From Pseudomonadota bacterium (GTDB lineage Bacteria > Pseudomonadota > Alphaproteobacteria > Sphingomonadales > Govanellaceae): 64,000 nucleotides of DNA. This document shows, in pieces, positions 34,561 to 43,213 of the stretch (positions are counted from its first letter, which is position 1; each line of letters opens with the position of its first letter). The position numbers and the translations under genes are program-made. The DNA is taken from the NCBI GenBank assembly GCA_003577275.1, contig QEVO01000004.1:248001-312000 (forward strand), written 5' to 3'. Under the pieces are notes generated by a model. It was given only the letters and a program-made list of their open reading frames with translations. It made no database searches and was not told the origin of the DNA.

Positions 34561-35283
34561 ATGGATCTAAGCTGGCTGTTCGATCGCCCCTTCGCCCACC
34601 GCGGCCTGCATAAGGCGGCGGAAGGGCGGATCGAGAACAGCCCGGCGGCGTTCGCGGCGGCCATCGCCCACGGCCTTGGCATCGAGCTTGACGTACAACT
34701 GACGGCGGACGGCAACGCCGTGGTCTTTCACGACGACGACTTGACGCGTCTTGCCGGGCGGCCGGAGCTGGTCGCCGATCTGACGCTCGCCGACCTCGAA
34801 GCCATTCCCTTGACCGGCAGCGAGGATAAAATTCCTGGCCTGGCGCAGGTCTTGCGCGCCATCCACGGCCGCGCCCCCTTGCTCATTGAAATTAAATCCA
34901 AGCCCAAAGACACCGGCCCCCTGGAGCGCGCCGTCGCCGATCTTCTGGTCGATTATCATGGCCATGTGGCGGTGATGTCGTTCAATCCGCTGGCGGTTTC
35001 CTGGTATCGCGACAATCGTCCGCACATCGTCTGCGGCCTGGTGGCCTCCACCCGTTACCGCAAGGAGCTGGGCTGGCGGCTGTCCAACTCCGCCGGCCAG
35101 CGCCGCACGGTGGAGGAAACCGCGCCCGACTTCGTCGCCTACGACATTCGCAGCCTGCCCAACGACTTCACCCGCGCCTGCCGCGCCAGCAACATTCCGC
35201 TCCTGACCTGGACGGTGCGCACCCCGGCGGATCACATGAAAGCCGCCATGCATACCGATAACATCATCTTCGAGGAGCCATGA
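34561..35283 (+). CDS. ugpQ: Glycerophosphodiester phosphodiesterase family protein
   Basis: 240 residues. It cleaves glycerophosphodiesters to glycerol-3-phosphate and an alcohol. The catalytic start FAHRGLHKAAEGRIENSPAA gives the HR and EN motifs, ELDVQLTADGNAVVFHDD the metal site, and LLIEIKSK the second acidic motif. LLTWTVRTP near the end is also typical. There is no signal peptide, so it is the cytoplasmic type. The ATG at 34561 follows the ridA stop by 4 nt, and the last four bases overlap the next gene, so the three form one operon. Confidence 0.93.
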   Translation: MDLSWLFDRPFAHRGLHKAAEGRIENSPAAFAAAIAHGLGIELDVQLTADGNAVVFHDDDLTRLAGRPELVADLTLADLEAIPLTGSEDKIPGLAQVLRAIHGRAPLLIEIKSKPKDTGPLERAVADLLVDYHGHVAVMSFNPLAVSWYRDNRPHIVCGLVASTRYRKELGWRLSNSAGQRRTVEETAPDFVAYDIRSLPNDFTRACRASNIPLLTWTVRTPADHMKAAMHTDNIIFEEP

Positions 35284-36416
35284 GCGGCGTTGTCGCCGAG
35301 GTCGCCGCTCACATCAGCGCCATCGCCGCGGCCGATTGGAACGGCTTGACAGGCAGCGACAATCCCTTCGTGCAGCATGAATTCCTGCGCGCGCTGGAAG
35401 ACAGCGGATCGGTGGGCGCTGACACGGGCTGGCAACCCTATCATCTGCTGCTGCGAGATGCGACGGGCGCACTGATCGCCGCATCGCCGATGTATTTGAA
35501 AAGTCATTCCTATGGCGAGTATGTATTCGATCATGCCTGGGCCAACGCTTACGGCCACGCCGGCGGTGAATATTATCCCAAGCTGCAAATCGCCGCGCCG
35601 TTCACGCCGGTGACCGGCCCGCGACTTCTGGCGCGCACGGAGGATCATCGCCGCGTGCTGGCGATGGCGGCGATTGACATAGCAAAACAACATCGCGTGT
35701 CATCGCTGCATGTCGCCTTTCCCACCGAACCGGAGTGGCAGCTCTTAGGCGAGATCGGTTTTCTGCAACGTCTGGACAGCCAATATCACTGGCTCAATGA
35801 CGGCTATGGCGCCTTCGACGATTTTCTTGGCGCGCTCGCCTCGCGCAAGCGCAAAGTCATTCGCCGCGAACGCAAAGAAGCGGTGGCCAACATCGACGCC
35901 ATCGACATCGTCAGCGGCAACGATCTGCGGGAAGCGCACTGGGACGCCTTCTTCAGGTTCTATATGGATACCGGCAGCCGCAAGTGGGGACGACCGTATC
36001 TCAACCGTCAATTCTTTTCTCTCTTGAGCCAAGCAATGGCGGATCGGATGGTGCTGATCCTGGCGCGGCGCGGTGGCCGGTATGTCGCCGGCGCGCTCAA
36101 CTTGCGCGGCGGCGATACGCTGTACGGCCGCTACTGGGGCGCAGTGGAGGAACACCCCTTCCTCCACTTCGAACTTTGTTATTACCAAGCCATGGACTAC
36201 GCCATCGCCCATAAGCTCGCCCGCGTCGAAGCCGGCGCGCAAGGCGAACATAAAATCGCCCGCGGCTATCTGCCCGCCCCGACCTACAGCGCCCATTGGA
36301 TCGCGCATCCCGGGTTTCGCGACGCCGTTGCGGCCTTCCTGGAGCGGGAACGCCAAGCGGTGGCCCATGACATGCAGGCGCTGGCTGAGTTCGGGCCATT
36401 TAAATTGCAGGAATAG
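35280..36416 (+). CDS. FemAB/GNAT-like acetyltransferase (DUF482 / COG3146 type)
   Basis: 378 residues. The family fold is two fused GNAT-like halves. Characteristic segments are NPFVQHEFLRALEDSGSVG near residue 27, YVFDHAWANAYG near 81, YYPKLQIAAPFTPVTGPRLL near 98, KRKVIRRERKEA near 193 and GAQGEHKIARGYLP near 320. It is annotated widely as a peptidoglycan-related or GNAT family protein, but no substrate is established. It overlaps the glycerophosphodiesterase gene (ATGA) in an operon that also includes ridA. Confidence 0.85.
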   Translation: MSGVVAEVAAHISAIAAADWNGLTGSDNPFVQHEFLRALEDSGSVGADTGWQPYHLLLRDATGALIAASPMYLKSHSYGEYVFDHAWANAYGHAGGEYYPKLQIAAPFTPVTGPRLLARTEDHRRVLAMAAIDIAKQHRVSSLHVAFPTEPEWQLLGEIGFLQRLDSQYHWLNDGYGAFDDFLGALASRKRKVIRRERKEAVANIDAIDIVSGNDLREAHWDAFFRFYMDTGSRKWGRPYLNRQFFSLLSQAMADRMVLILARRGGRYVAGALNLRGGDTLYGRYWGAVEEHPFLHFELCYYQAMDYAIAHKLARVEAGAQGEHKIARGYLPAPTYSAHWIAHPGFRDAVAAFLERERQAVAHDMQALAEFGPFKLQE

Positions 36417-36548
36417 GCAGCCGTGTGGCGAGAGATCTATCTACAACGCCGTGACAGTCAAGCAGATCGTCCTCATCAGAGGCGCACCTGCCGGAAGAGA
36501 TGAAGCGTTTAGTTGCGCCGTCATGCTCAGAAGTTCCAAGCCCCGAGG

Positions 36549-36962
36549 CTATTCCGGCTTGCCCGCTCTTTCCGGTTGGTATGGCACACCGATCACGCGA
36601 TAACGGTGCTTCTGACCGCTGGGCAACTGCCAATCGATGGATTGCCCGACGCGCAGACCAAGCAGCGCGGTCCCCACCGGGACCAGAATTGAGATCTTGC
36701 CGGAACTGATGTCTGCCTGCGCGGGGTAGACAAGCGTAACCTCACGCCGTTCGCCCGTTGTCTCGTCCTCAAATACGACACGTGAATTCATGGTCACGAC
36801 GTCATTGGGGATCTGCTCATACGGAACGATCATCGCCCGGGACAACTCGTTTTCCAGCTTATCAAAGCGCCGCCCGCCAGAACCCGCCGCATAGGCTTCC
36901 AGCAAATCGGTCAACCGGTCAAAATCATTCTGCGTCAAATAGATCGCGGGCAACTCGGCCAT
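36549..36962 (-). CDS. rnk: Rnk-type regulator of nucleoside diphosphate kinase (GreA/GreB C-terminal domain)
   Basis: 137 residues. A short N-terminal coiled part is followed by the GreA/GreB C-terminal FKBP-like domain: VVTMNSRVVFEDETTGERRE, VTLVYPAQADISSGKISILV, PVGTALLGLRVGQSIDWQLP. The N-terminal coiled coil is too short to enter the RNA polymerase channel as GreA does, as in Rnk. It is a single gene, convergent with the acetyltransferase. The 132-base gap before it holds nothing I recognise. Confidence 0.9.
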   Translation of the reverse strand: MAELPAIYLTQNDFDRLTDLLEAYAAGSGGRRFDKLENELSRAMIVPYEQIPNDVVTMNSRVVFEDETTGERREVTLVYPAQADISSGKISILVPVGTALLGLRVGQSIDWQLPSGQKHRYRVIGVPYQPERAGKPE

Positions 36963-37016
36963 CTTCTTACTCCGGCAAGGCTGAATGATTATATATAGCC
37001 GCCACGCAAGGAATAT

Positions 37017-39347
37017 CTACACCAATTCCGCTTTCTTGGCGCCCTTGCCGGGTTTGCCGTCCTTACCCTTATGATGGGACACGATCTGGAAGGCGGGTTT
37101 GTTATCCTCGATCACCACCTTGACGTCGCCGCCCTGAACGAGCTTGCCGAACAACAGCTCGTCGGCCAGCGGCTTCTTGATGTGCTCCTGAATGACGCGG
37201 GCCAGCGGCCGCGCGCCGAAGGTCGGATCATAGCCGCGTTCCGCCAGCCATTTGCGCGTCTCGTCGGAGATTGACAGATGCACATGCCGCTCTTCCAGTT
37301 GCACTTCCAGCTCCAGGATGAACTTGTCCACCACCCGCTCGATGATCTCGGATGACAGCGCCGCAAACGGCACCACGGCATCCAACCGGTTGCGGAACTC
37401 GGGCGAGAACAGGCGCTTGATGGCGTCCTCGTCCGCGCCTTCGTTGCCCTCGCGGCCAAAGCCGATGGCGGACTTCGACAGTTCCTGCGCCCCGGCGTTG
37501 GTGGTCATGATGAGCACGACGTTACGGAAGTCCACTTCCTTGCCGTTGTTGTCGGTCAAGCGGCCGGCATCCATTACCTGAAGGAGAATGTTAAACAGAT
37601 CGGTATGGGCCTTTTCAATCTCGTCCAACAGCACAACGCAGTGCGGCGTCTGGTCGACGGCATGGGTCAAAAGCCCGCCCTGATCGAAGCCGACATAGCC
37701 CGGCGGCGCGCCGATCAAGCGCGATACGGAATGACGCTCCATGTATTCCGACATGTCATAGCGCACCAAGGGCACGCCCATGAGCTGCGCCAGGCGCTTG
37801 GCGACTTCAGTTTTGCCGACGCCGGTGGGGCCGGAAAACAGATAGCAGCCGATGGGTTTGGCGGGCTCACGTAAGCCAGCGCGCGCGAGCTTGATGGCGC
37901 TGGAGAGCGCATCGATCGCCTTGTCCTGGCCAAACACGACGCGCTTTAAATCGGCTTCCAGATTTTTCAGGTTCAATTTGTCGGTCTTGGTCACCGATTT
38001 AGCGGGAATACGGGCGATCTTGGCGACGATCTCCTCCACATCCTTGACGCCGATGGTCTTCTTGCGGCGACCCGGAGTCTTCAAGCTCTGCGCCGCACCG
38101 ACCTCGTCGATGACGTCGATCGCCTTGTCCGGCAATTTACGGTCATTGATGTAACGGGCCGACAGCTCCACCGCCGCCTTGACCGCATCATGGGTGTAGC
38201 GCACCCGGTGATGCTTTTCGAAATAAGGCTTTAAGCCTTCCAGAATCTTCACCGAGTCGGCGACCGTCGGCTCATGCACGTCGATCTTCTGGAAGCGGCG
38301 CAACAGCGCCCGGTCCTTCTCGAAGTAGCCGCGGTATTCCTTGTAGGTGGTCGAGCCGATGCAGCGGATGGCGCCGCTGGCCAGCGCGGGTTTAAGGAGG
38401 TTGGAGGCATCCATGGCGCCGCCGCTGGTGGCGCCGGCGCCGATGATGGTGTGAATTTCGTCGATAAAGAGGATGAGGTCTTCGTGTTCCTCGGCTTCCT
38501 TCATCACCGCTTTTAGGCGCTCCTCAAAATCGCCGCGATAGCGCGTGCCGGCCAAGAGCGCCCCCATGTCGAGAGCGTAGATGGTGGCGTTCGCGAGCAC
38601 CTCGGGCACCTCGCCCTCGACGATCTTGCGCGCCAGACCTTCGGCGATGGCGGTCTTGCCAACGCCGGGGTCGCCGACATAGAGCGGGTTGTTCTTCTGC
38701 CGCCGGCACAGGATCTGGATGGTGCGCTCGATCTCGGCGTCGCGACCGATCAACGGGTCGATCTTGCCCAGGCGCGCCTTGGCGTTGAGATTGATGCAAT
38801 AGGTCGCCAGCGCCGCCCCTTCCTTCTCGGCGGTTTTCTCGCCGGCCGCCTGCTGCGCGCCGCCGGCCCCCGAGACGCGGCGGGTCTCGGTCATGCCCGG
38901 CGTCTTGGCGATGCCGTGGGAGATGTAGCTGACGGCGTCAAGCCGGGTCATATCCTGTTGCTGCAGGAAGTAGACGGCATGGCTTTCCCGCTCGGAGAAC
39001 AAGGCGACCAGAACGTTGGCGCCGGTCACCTCCTCGCGGCCGGAGCTTTGCACATGCAGAATGGAGCGCTGGATCACCCGCTGGAAGCCGGCGGTGGGCG
39101 TCGCCTCCGCATGCCGGTCGCCGGTGACCAGATTTTGCAGCTCGGTATCGAGATATTCGCTGATCTGCTGACGCAGGACATCGACTTTGACGTTGCAGGC
39201 CCGCAATACCGCCACCGCATCCTGATCGTCGAGAAGCCCGAACAGGAGATGCTCCAAGGTGGCGAACTCATGGCCCCGTTCGTTGGCTTCGGCAAGGGCC
39301 CGGTGGAGGGCGCGTTCGAGGTTGGGCGAGAACGTCGGCACTGTCAT
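37017..39347 (-). CDS. clpA: ATP-dependent Clp protease ATP-binding subunit ClpA
   Basis: 776 residues. ClpA unfolds substrates and feeds them to ClpP. It has the N-terminal double Clp-N repeat, first AAA+ module with GDPGVGKTAIAEG and LFIDEIHTIIGAG, second with GPTGVGKTEVAK and VLLDEIEKAH, and the ClpP-binding IGF loop in KSAIGFGREG. It lies 59 nt after clpS, its adaptor, with AGGGAAG before the ATG. clpP is not in this window. Confidence 0.97.
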   Translation of the reverse strand: MTVPTFSPNLERALHRALAEANERGHEFATLEHLLFGLLDDQDAVAVLRACNVKVDVLRQQISEYLDTELQNLVTGDRHAEATPTAGFQRVIQRSILHVQSSGREEVTGANVLVALFSERESHAVYFLQQQDMTRLDAVSYISHGIAKTPGMTETRRVSGAGGAQQAAGEKTAEKEGAALATYCINLNAKARLGKIDPLIGRDAEIERTIQILCRRQKNNPLYVGDPGVGKTAIAEGLARKIVEGEVPEVLANATIYALDMGALLAGTRYRGDFEERLKAVMKEAEEHEDLILFIDEIHTIIGAGATSGGAMDASNLLKPALASGAIRCIGSTTYKEYRGYFEKDRALLRRFQKIDVHEPTVADSVKILEGLKPYFEKHHRVRYTHDAVKAAVELSARYINDRKLPDKAIDVIDEVGAAQSLKTPGRRKKTIGVKDVEEIVAKIARIPAKSVTKTDKLNLKNLEADLKRVVFGQDKAIDALSSAIKLARAGLREPAKPIGCYLFSGPTGVGKTEVAKRLAQLMGVPLVRYDMSEYMERHSVSRLIGAPPGYVGFDQGGLLTHAVDQTPHCVVLLDEIEKAHTDLFNILLQVMDAGRLTDNNGKEVDFRNVVLIMTTNAGAQELSKSAIGFGREGNEGADEDAIKRLFSPEFRNRLDAVVPFAALSSEIIERVVDKFILELEVQLEERHVHLSISDETRKWLAERGYDPTFGARPLARVIQEHIKKPLADELLFGKLVQGGDVKVVIEDNKPAFQIVSHHKGKDGKPGKGAKKAELV

Positions 39348-39406
39348 ACTTCCCTAGGTTGGGGGTTGAATACTCCGTCCTCCCATTAGACGTTTCTTGA
39401 TCACTT

Positions 39407-39733
39407 TCATGCCTTCTCAAGGGTGCATTGCAAGGGGTGTTGATGCTTTCGCGCGTAGTCGATCACCTGCACTACCTTGGTTTCCGCCACCTCGAAGGTG
39501 TAAACCCCGCAAATCCCGACGCCTTTGTGATGCACATGCAGCATGATCTGCGTCGCCTCTTCCTGTGACTTGCGGAAAATCCGCTCCAGCACATGAACGA
39601 CGAATTCCATTGGCGTATAGTCGTCGTTCAGCAGCAAGACCTTGTACATCGAGGGTTTTTTCGGCTTGACCTTGGGCTTGGTCAGCAACCCTTGGCCGAT
39701 GTGCCCACCCTCTTCTTCGTCTCGTTCACTCAT
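39407..39733 (-). CDS. clpS: ClpS adaptor of ClpAP
   Basis: 108 residues. ClpS delivers N-end-rule substrates to ClpA. The core is typical: [39 protein letters not shown] with the substrate pocket residues, and a disordered N-terminal tail that blocks ClpA release. It is first in the clpS-clpA pair. About 180 bases upstream of it are non-coding and moderately AT-rich. Confidence 0.95.
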   Translation of the reverse strand: MSERDEEEGGHIGQGLLTKPKVKPKKPSMYKVLLLNDDYTPMEFVVHVLERIFRKSQEEATQIMLHVHHKGVGICGVYTFEVAETKVVQVIDYARKHQHPLQCTLEKA

Positions 39734-39916
39734 CTCGAACCCACTGCAACCTCTGGCTCTTCCTTCTCCATATAAGACGTTTGGACGCAGAGAGAAGGGA
39801 TCGGCTTCACGCGCTCGAGTGATTACACTCTACACGCTATATAGTTAAGATCGTCTCAACCGGATCATCAAGAACTTTCAACATCTCGTGTGTGGCCTTC
39901 TTCATACCACAAGACA

Positions 39917-39947
39917 AAGAAAAAGGCCCGGCGCTTGGCCGGGCCTT
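39917..39947 (-). terminator. Rho-independent terminator of the phasin gene
   Basis: On the minus strand a 10-bp stem (AAGGCCCGGC paired with GCCGGGCCTT, 5-base loop) is followed by TTTTTCTTT. It begins 23 bases after the phasin stop codon. Confidence 0.88.
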
Positions 39948-39970
39948 CCTAAAGCCTTAAGGATTGTTGC

Positions 39971-40471
39971 TTAGGCGATCGCCTTGGATACCTTGTCCAT
40001 GGTGGCGGCGACCCGGGCGTTCAAGGGCGCGAAGGCATCGTTGGCGGCGCTGGTAAAGAGCGCGTTGAGCTTGTTGAAGCTGGCCAGGGTGTCTTCATAG
40101 CGGCTTTTTACGAGCTCGCTTTGCAGGTCGAAAAGCTCCTTCGGAGTCTTGACGCCGGCAAACGCCTTATAGGCGGCGAGGTTGGATTCATAGGCTTGCT
40201 TGGAAAGCGCCGTTACCTCGTTGTTGAACTCTTCAACGAGCTTGGTGGCGGCGTTCGAGGCGGCCAAGCAGGCATCGACGTTTTCACGGCCGAAGGTGGC
40301 CACTTCGTCATAGACCTTGATCATGTCATCAAGCTGCTTCTTGCTGGCCGAGATGGCCTGCTCGAAACCCTTCTGGGTGGCCTGGGTGCTGGCCTTCACG
40401 GCGGTCTCGAACTGCTCTTTGCCAGCCTTCAGGAGGCTCTCAACGCTGTCCTGAGTCTTTTTCGCGGTCAT
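39971..40471 (-). CDS. phaP: Phasin family protein
   Basis: 166 residues, nearly all amphipathic helix, with phasin-family segments KGFEQAISASKKQLDDMIKV and ELFDLQSELVKSRYEDTLAS. Phasins coat polyhydroxyalkanoate granules. The gene is a single unit with its own promoter and terminator. Its promoter region holds a pair of TGCAYCGCAACATRA repeats that may bind the PHA regulator PhaR. GGAGAG lies before the ATG. PHA synthase genes are not in the window. Confidence 0.92.
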   Translation of the reverse strand: MTAKKTQDSVESLLKAGKEQFETAVKASTQATQKGFEQAISASKKQLDDMIKVYDEVATFGRENVDACLAASNAATKLVEEFNNEVTALSKQAYESNLAAYKAFAGVKTPKELFDLQSELVKSRYEDTLASFNKLNALFTSAANDAFAPLNARVAATMDKVSKAIA

Positions 40472-40514
40472 GGGTCTCTCCGTTGTCTATAAATTTGTGG
40501 CGCCTGACTTATGC

Positions 40515-40585
40515 TGCACCGCAACATGACTGGAAATATAAGGGTAAACCGGACGAAGTCAATGAATTTTTGCATCGCAACATAA
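40515..40585 (-). promoter_or_regulatory. Phasin promoter flanked by two copies of a TGC-type operator
   Basis: The minus strand has TTGACT (40557-40562) and TATATT (40535-40540) with 16 bases between. Two direct repeats, TGCATCGCAACATAA (40571-40585) and TGCACCGCAACATGA (40515-40529), differ at two bases and are 56 bp apart. One lies just upstream of the -35 box and the other overlaps the predicted start site. This fits repression by PhaR, whose known sites in other species are TGC-rich. Confidence 0.6.
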
Positions 40586-40627
40586 AATTCATATTGCGAC
40601 CGCGAAAAGAGATTTAGGGGTAAGGGG

Positions 40628-41386
40628 TTAGATATTCTCGCCGATGTGAATGCCGCACTCGGTCTTCTCCAGGCCGGCCCAGCGGCCGGCGCGGGCGCTT
40701 TCGCCCGGCTGCACCGCGCGGGTGCAGGGCATGCAGCCGATGGACAGAAAGCCGTCGGCCACCAGCGGATGGGGCGGCAGATCGTGCGCCGTCATGTAGG
40801 CGGCGATGGCCTCCGGCGTCCACTCGGCCAAGGGGTTGACCTTGAACTTGCGGCCGCTTTTCTCCACCAGGGGAATGGCGGCGCGGGTGTCCGACTGGAA
40901 GCGCTTGCGGCCGGTGATCCAGGCGTCAAACCCTTCCATAGCGCGGGCCAGGGGGCGCACCTTGCGCAAGGCGCAGCAGGCATCGACGTTGCGGGTCCAC
41001 AGCAGGCCGTTGCGGTCCTCGGCCTCGACTTCCAAAGGATCAGGCTCGATGGTCAGAATGTTGGTCAGCCCCAAACGCTTTTGCAGGTCGTCCCGGTAGC
41101 GCAAGGTTTCGCCAAACAGCTTATGGGTATCAAGAAAGATGATGGGCAGGCCAGGATCGACCTTGGCCACCAGATGGAGGAGCACCGCCGATTCAGCGCC
41201 GAAGGAGGAAACGAGGGCGATCTTGCCGGGAAACTCGCGGCCGATCATGGCATGGAGCAGCGTTTCGGCCTCGGCCCCGGCATAAAGGGCGCGCAGATGC
41301 GCCAGGCGCGCCTCGCCGCTGATCCGCTCGGCTTCTGTTTCGGCCAGGGGGGCCGCCTCTCGCTGTACTGCCGCCATGGTGTTCAT
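40628..41386 (-). CDS. cysH: Adenylyl-sulfate reductase, thioredoxin-dependent (CysH)
   Basis: 252 residues. It reduces adenylyl sulfate to sulfite in assimilation. The four iron-sulfur cysteines typical of the APS-specific type are present as Cys137-Cys138 (DACCALRKV) and Cys218/Cys221 (GCMPC). The catalytic Cys is Cys244 in the ECGIH tail. VSSFGAESAVLLHL is the phosphate-binding loop. The ATG overlaps the stop of sirC by 4 nt, so siroheme synthesis and sulfate reduction are co-expressed. Confidence 0.95.
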   Translation of the reverse strand: MNTMAAVQREAAPLAETEAERISGEARLAHLRALYAGAEAETLLHAMIGREFPGKIALVSSFGAESAVLLHLVAKVDPGLPIIFLDTHKLFGETLRYRDDLQKRLGLTNILTIEPDPLEVEAEDRNGLLWTRNVDACCALRKVRPLARAMEGFDAWITGRKRFQSDTRAAIPLVEKSGRKFKVNPLAEWTPEAIAAYMTAHDLPPHPLVADGFLSIGCMPCTRAVQPGESARAGRWAGLEKTECGIHIGENI

Positions 41387-41925
41387 AACCAGCCTTCGTT
41401 TCTCATCAATTCATCGGAGCGGCGCGCCACGTCGGCCATGCCGACGCCATCTCGCCGCCAGCCGTCCCGCGCCGCCGCCAGCCGCGCCACCCGCTCGGCC
41501 CATTCGGGACCGAACAGGATCTCGATCTTCTCGCGGATACGCCGCGCCAACCCAGGACTCTTGCCGGTGGTGGAGATGGCGATCACCAGATCGCCCCGCC
41601 GCACCACCGAGGGGGTATAGAAATCACACAACGCCGCCTGATCCTCGACGTTGACCAGCACCCCTGCCGCACGCGCCGCAGCGGCCATTTCCGCCGCCTC
41701 CGGCACGTCGACCAGGAATACCGCCCGCGCCGCGGCAAGCTCCCTATCGCTCGGCCGCTTGCCGCGCCAGGAGGCCCCCGCCGCCGCCTGCACCCCCGCA
41801 TCGCCATAAACCCGAAGGTCGGCAGCTCCTGCCTCGCGCAGCAGCGCCAAGCGACGCACCGCGCCGCCCCCCCGGCCATAAAGCACCACTGGCGCCTGCG
41901 ATAGATCCAGCATGATCGGCAGCAT
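41383..41925 (-). CDS. sirC: Precorrin-2 dehydrogenase-like protein (siroheme synthesis, Met8p/CysG N-terminal type)
   Basis: 180 residues. It resembles the NAD-binding and dimerisation part of CysG, which oxidises precorrin-2 and may insert iron to make siroheme. The NAD loop is VVLYGRGGGAVRRLALL, slightly different from the usual GGG-VA-RK form. VNVEDQAALCDFYTPSVVRRGDL and AISTTGKSPGLARRIREKIE are strong matches. The methyltransferase half of CysG is absent, so it must be encoded elsewhere. The ATG at 41925 has AAAGG six bases upstream; an in-frame start at 41958 has none. It is first in the sirC-cysH operon. Confidence 0.9.
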   Translation of the reverse strand: MLPIMLDLSQAPVVLYGRGGGAVRRLALLREAGAADLRVYGDAGVQAAAGASWRGKRPSDRELAAARAVFLVDVPEAAEMAAAARAAGVLVNVEDQAALCDFYTPSVVRRGDLVIAISTTGKSPGLARRIREKIEILFGPEWAERVARLAAARDGWRRDGVGMADVARRSDELMRNEGWL

Positions 41926-42075
41926 GGGATACCTTTGCCCGCCCGTGCCAATAAACACATTATTAGGTAGGCAAATACTAGGAAAAAATCAACTGAATAT
42001 GTAAAATAATATTATTCACACTTATTTTTTGTTATATTTAGACGTAAAAATGAACATGGCGGCAAGGCCATCCAC
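41926..42075 (-). promoter_or_regulatory. AT-rich upstream region of sirC-cysH
   Basis: This 150-base gap is strikingly AT-rich compared with its neighbours and includes a perfect 12-bp palindrome AATAATATTATT (42005-42016). It must contain the sirC-cysH promoter, but no -35/-10 pair stands out. The palindrome could be a regulator site or a bendable region. Confidence 0.4.
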
Positions 42076-42327
42076 TCAGTGCTGATAGTCGCGCATGCTT
42101 TCGGTGATGTTGACCGCGACCTTGTTGCCTGAGACCACAACCTCGCCTTTGGCGATCAAGGTATTGTTGGCGTAAATCATGACCGGCGAGTCGTGTCCGG
42201 CATCAAGATCGATGACCGCGCCGCGGCCCATTTTCAGGAGATGGCGGATGGGCATTATCGAGCGGCCAAGCACCACCGAAATTTCGATCTTGACGTCATT
42301 GACCGCGCTCACCGCCCAAACCTCCAT
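42076..42327 (-). CDS. fliN: Short FliN-like flagellar motor switch protein (SpoA domain only)
   Basis: 83 residues comprising just one SpoA/SURF1-like C-ring domain: IEISVVLGRSIMPIRHLLKM, GAVIDLDAGHDSPVMIYANN, LIAKGEVVVSGNKVAVNITE. FliN forms the base of the flagellar C ring. It lacks the N-terminal extension found in many FliN proteins and is not beside fliM or fliG. It is divergent from lipB. It is either the working FliN placed outside the main flagellar cluster or a second copy. Confidence 0.88.
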   Translation of the reverse strand: MEVWAVSAVNDVKIEISVVLGRSIMPIRHLLKMGRGAVIDLDAGHDSPVMIYANNTLIAKGEVVVSGNKVAVNITESMRDYQH

Positions 42328-42407
42328 CCGCTACAACAGGGAGTTTGTAGAGTGCCACGGCCATGGTTAGCGTTTTCTTAAAATCGCCGGCGTGGTAAGG
42401 AGGCGCC

Positions 42408-43034
42408 ATGGATACTATCGAATGGCGGATCAGCGACGCGCCAGTGGACTATGAAGCGGCGGTGGCGGAAATGGAGGCGCGGGTGGCGGCGATCCGCGCC
42501 GGCACGGCGCGCGAGCTGATTTGGCTGTTGGAACACCCGCCGCTTTATACCGCCGGCGCCAGCGCCAAACCGCAAGACCTGATCGCCCCCGACCGCTTGC
42601 CGGTTTATAAAACCGGCCGCGGCGGGCAATACACCTACCACGGCCCCGGCCAGCGGGTGGTCTATGTGCTCCTCGACCTGAAAAAACATGGCAACGATAT
42701 CCGCTGCTTCGTGCACAACCTGGAGGAATGGATCATCCGCACCTTGGCCCGTTTCAGTGTAAAGGGCGAACGCCGCGCGGGTCGCGTCGGCGTGTGGGTG
42801 GCGCGCGGCGCGGGGCGCGAGGACAAGATCGCCGCCATCGGGGTGCGGGTCAGGAAATGGGTGTCGTTCCATGGCCTGGCGATCAACGTCGAGCCCAATC
42901 TGGCGCATTACGCCGGCATCGTGCCCTGCGGCATCGCCGAGCATGGCGTGACCTCGCTGGTGGATATGGGGCTGCCGGTCACCCTGGCCGACGTCGACGC
43001 CGCGCTGCGCGAAACGTTTGAAGAGGTGTTTTAA
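42408..43034 (+). CDS. lipB: Octanoyl-[ACP]:protein octanoyltransferase
   Basis: 208 residues. It transfers octanoyl groups from ACP to lipoyl domains. The motif [20 protein letters not shown] is at about residues 66-85, the catalytic Lys lies in [17 protein letters not shown], and the catalytic Cys in [22 protein letters not shown] lies a few bases before the ATG. It is a single gene followed by repeats. Confidence 0.96.
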   Translation: MDTIEWRISDAPVDYEAAVAEMEARVAAIRAGTARELIWLLEHPPLYTAGASAKPQDLIAPDRLPVYKTGRGGQYTYHGPGQRVVYVLLDLKKHGNDIRCFVHNLEEWIIRTLARFSVKGERRAGRVGVWVARGAGREDKIAAIGVRVRKWVSFHGLAINVEPNLAHYAGIVPCGIAEHGVTSLVDMGLPVTLADVDAALRETFEEVF

Positions 43035-43070
43035 TAACTGGTGACAGTATAAATAACTGGTGACAGTATA
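43033..43070. repeat. Two tandem 19-bp repeats after lipB
   Basis: AATAACTGGTGACAGTATA occurs twice in direct tandem (43033-43051 and 43052-43070). The first copy overlaps the lipB stop codon. The unit contains the imperfect dyad CTGGTGACAG. It could be a remnant end of a mobile element. Confidence 0.75.
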
Positions 43071-43087
43071 CAATTATTACAGGGATC

Positions 43088-43189
43088 GTCATTGCGAGGA
43101 GGCGCAGCCGACGACGCAATCCATGCTGCCCGTCCCTCGCCGCCAGCATTTTTCTGGATTGCTTCGCCTCTCATGAGGCTCGCAATGAC
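43088..43189. repeat. Interspersed repeat with GTCATTGCGAG ends
   Basis: A 102-bp unit with inverted ends GTCATTGCGAG (43088) and CTCGCAATGAC (43189), and inner inverted segments GCAATCCA and TGGATTGC. It lies between the convergent lipB and acyP genes. Repeats with these ends occur in many unrelated bacterial genomes. Confidence 0.8.
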
Positions 43190-43213
43190 CATTGAATGTA
43201 GCGGACGATTTTC

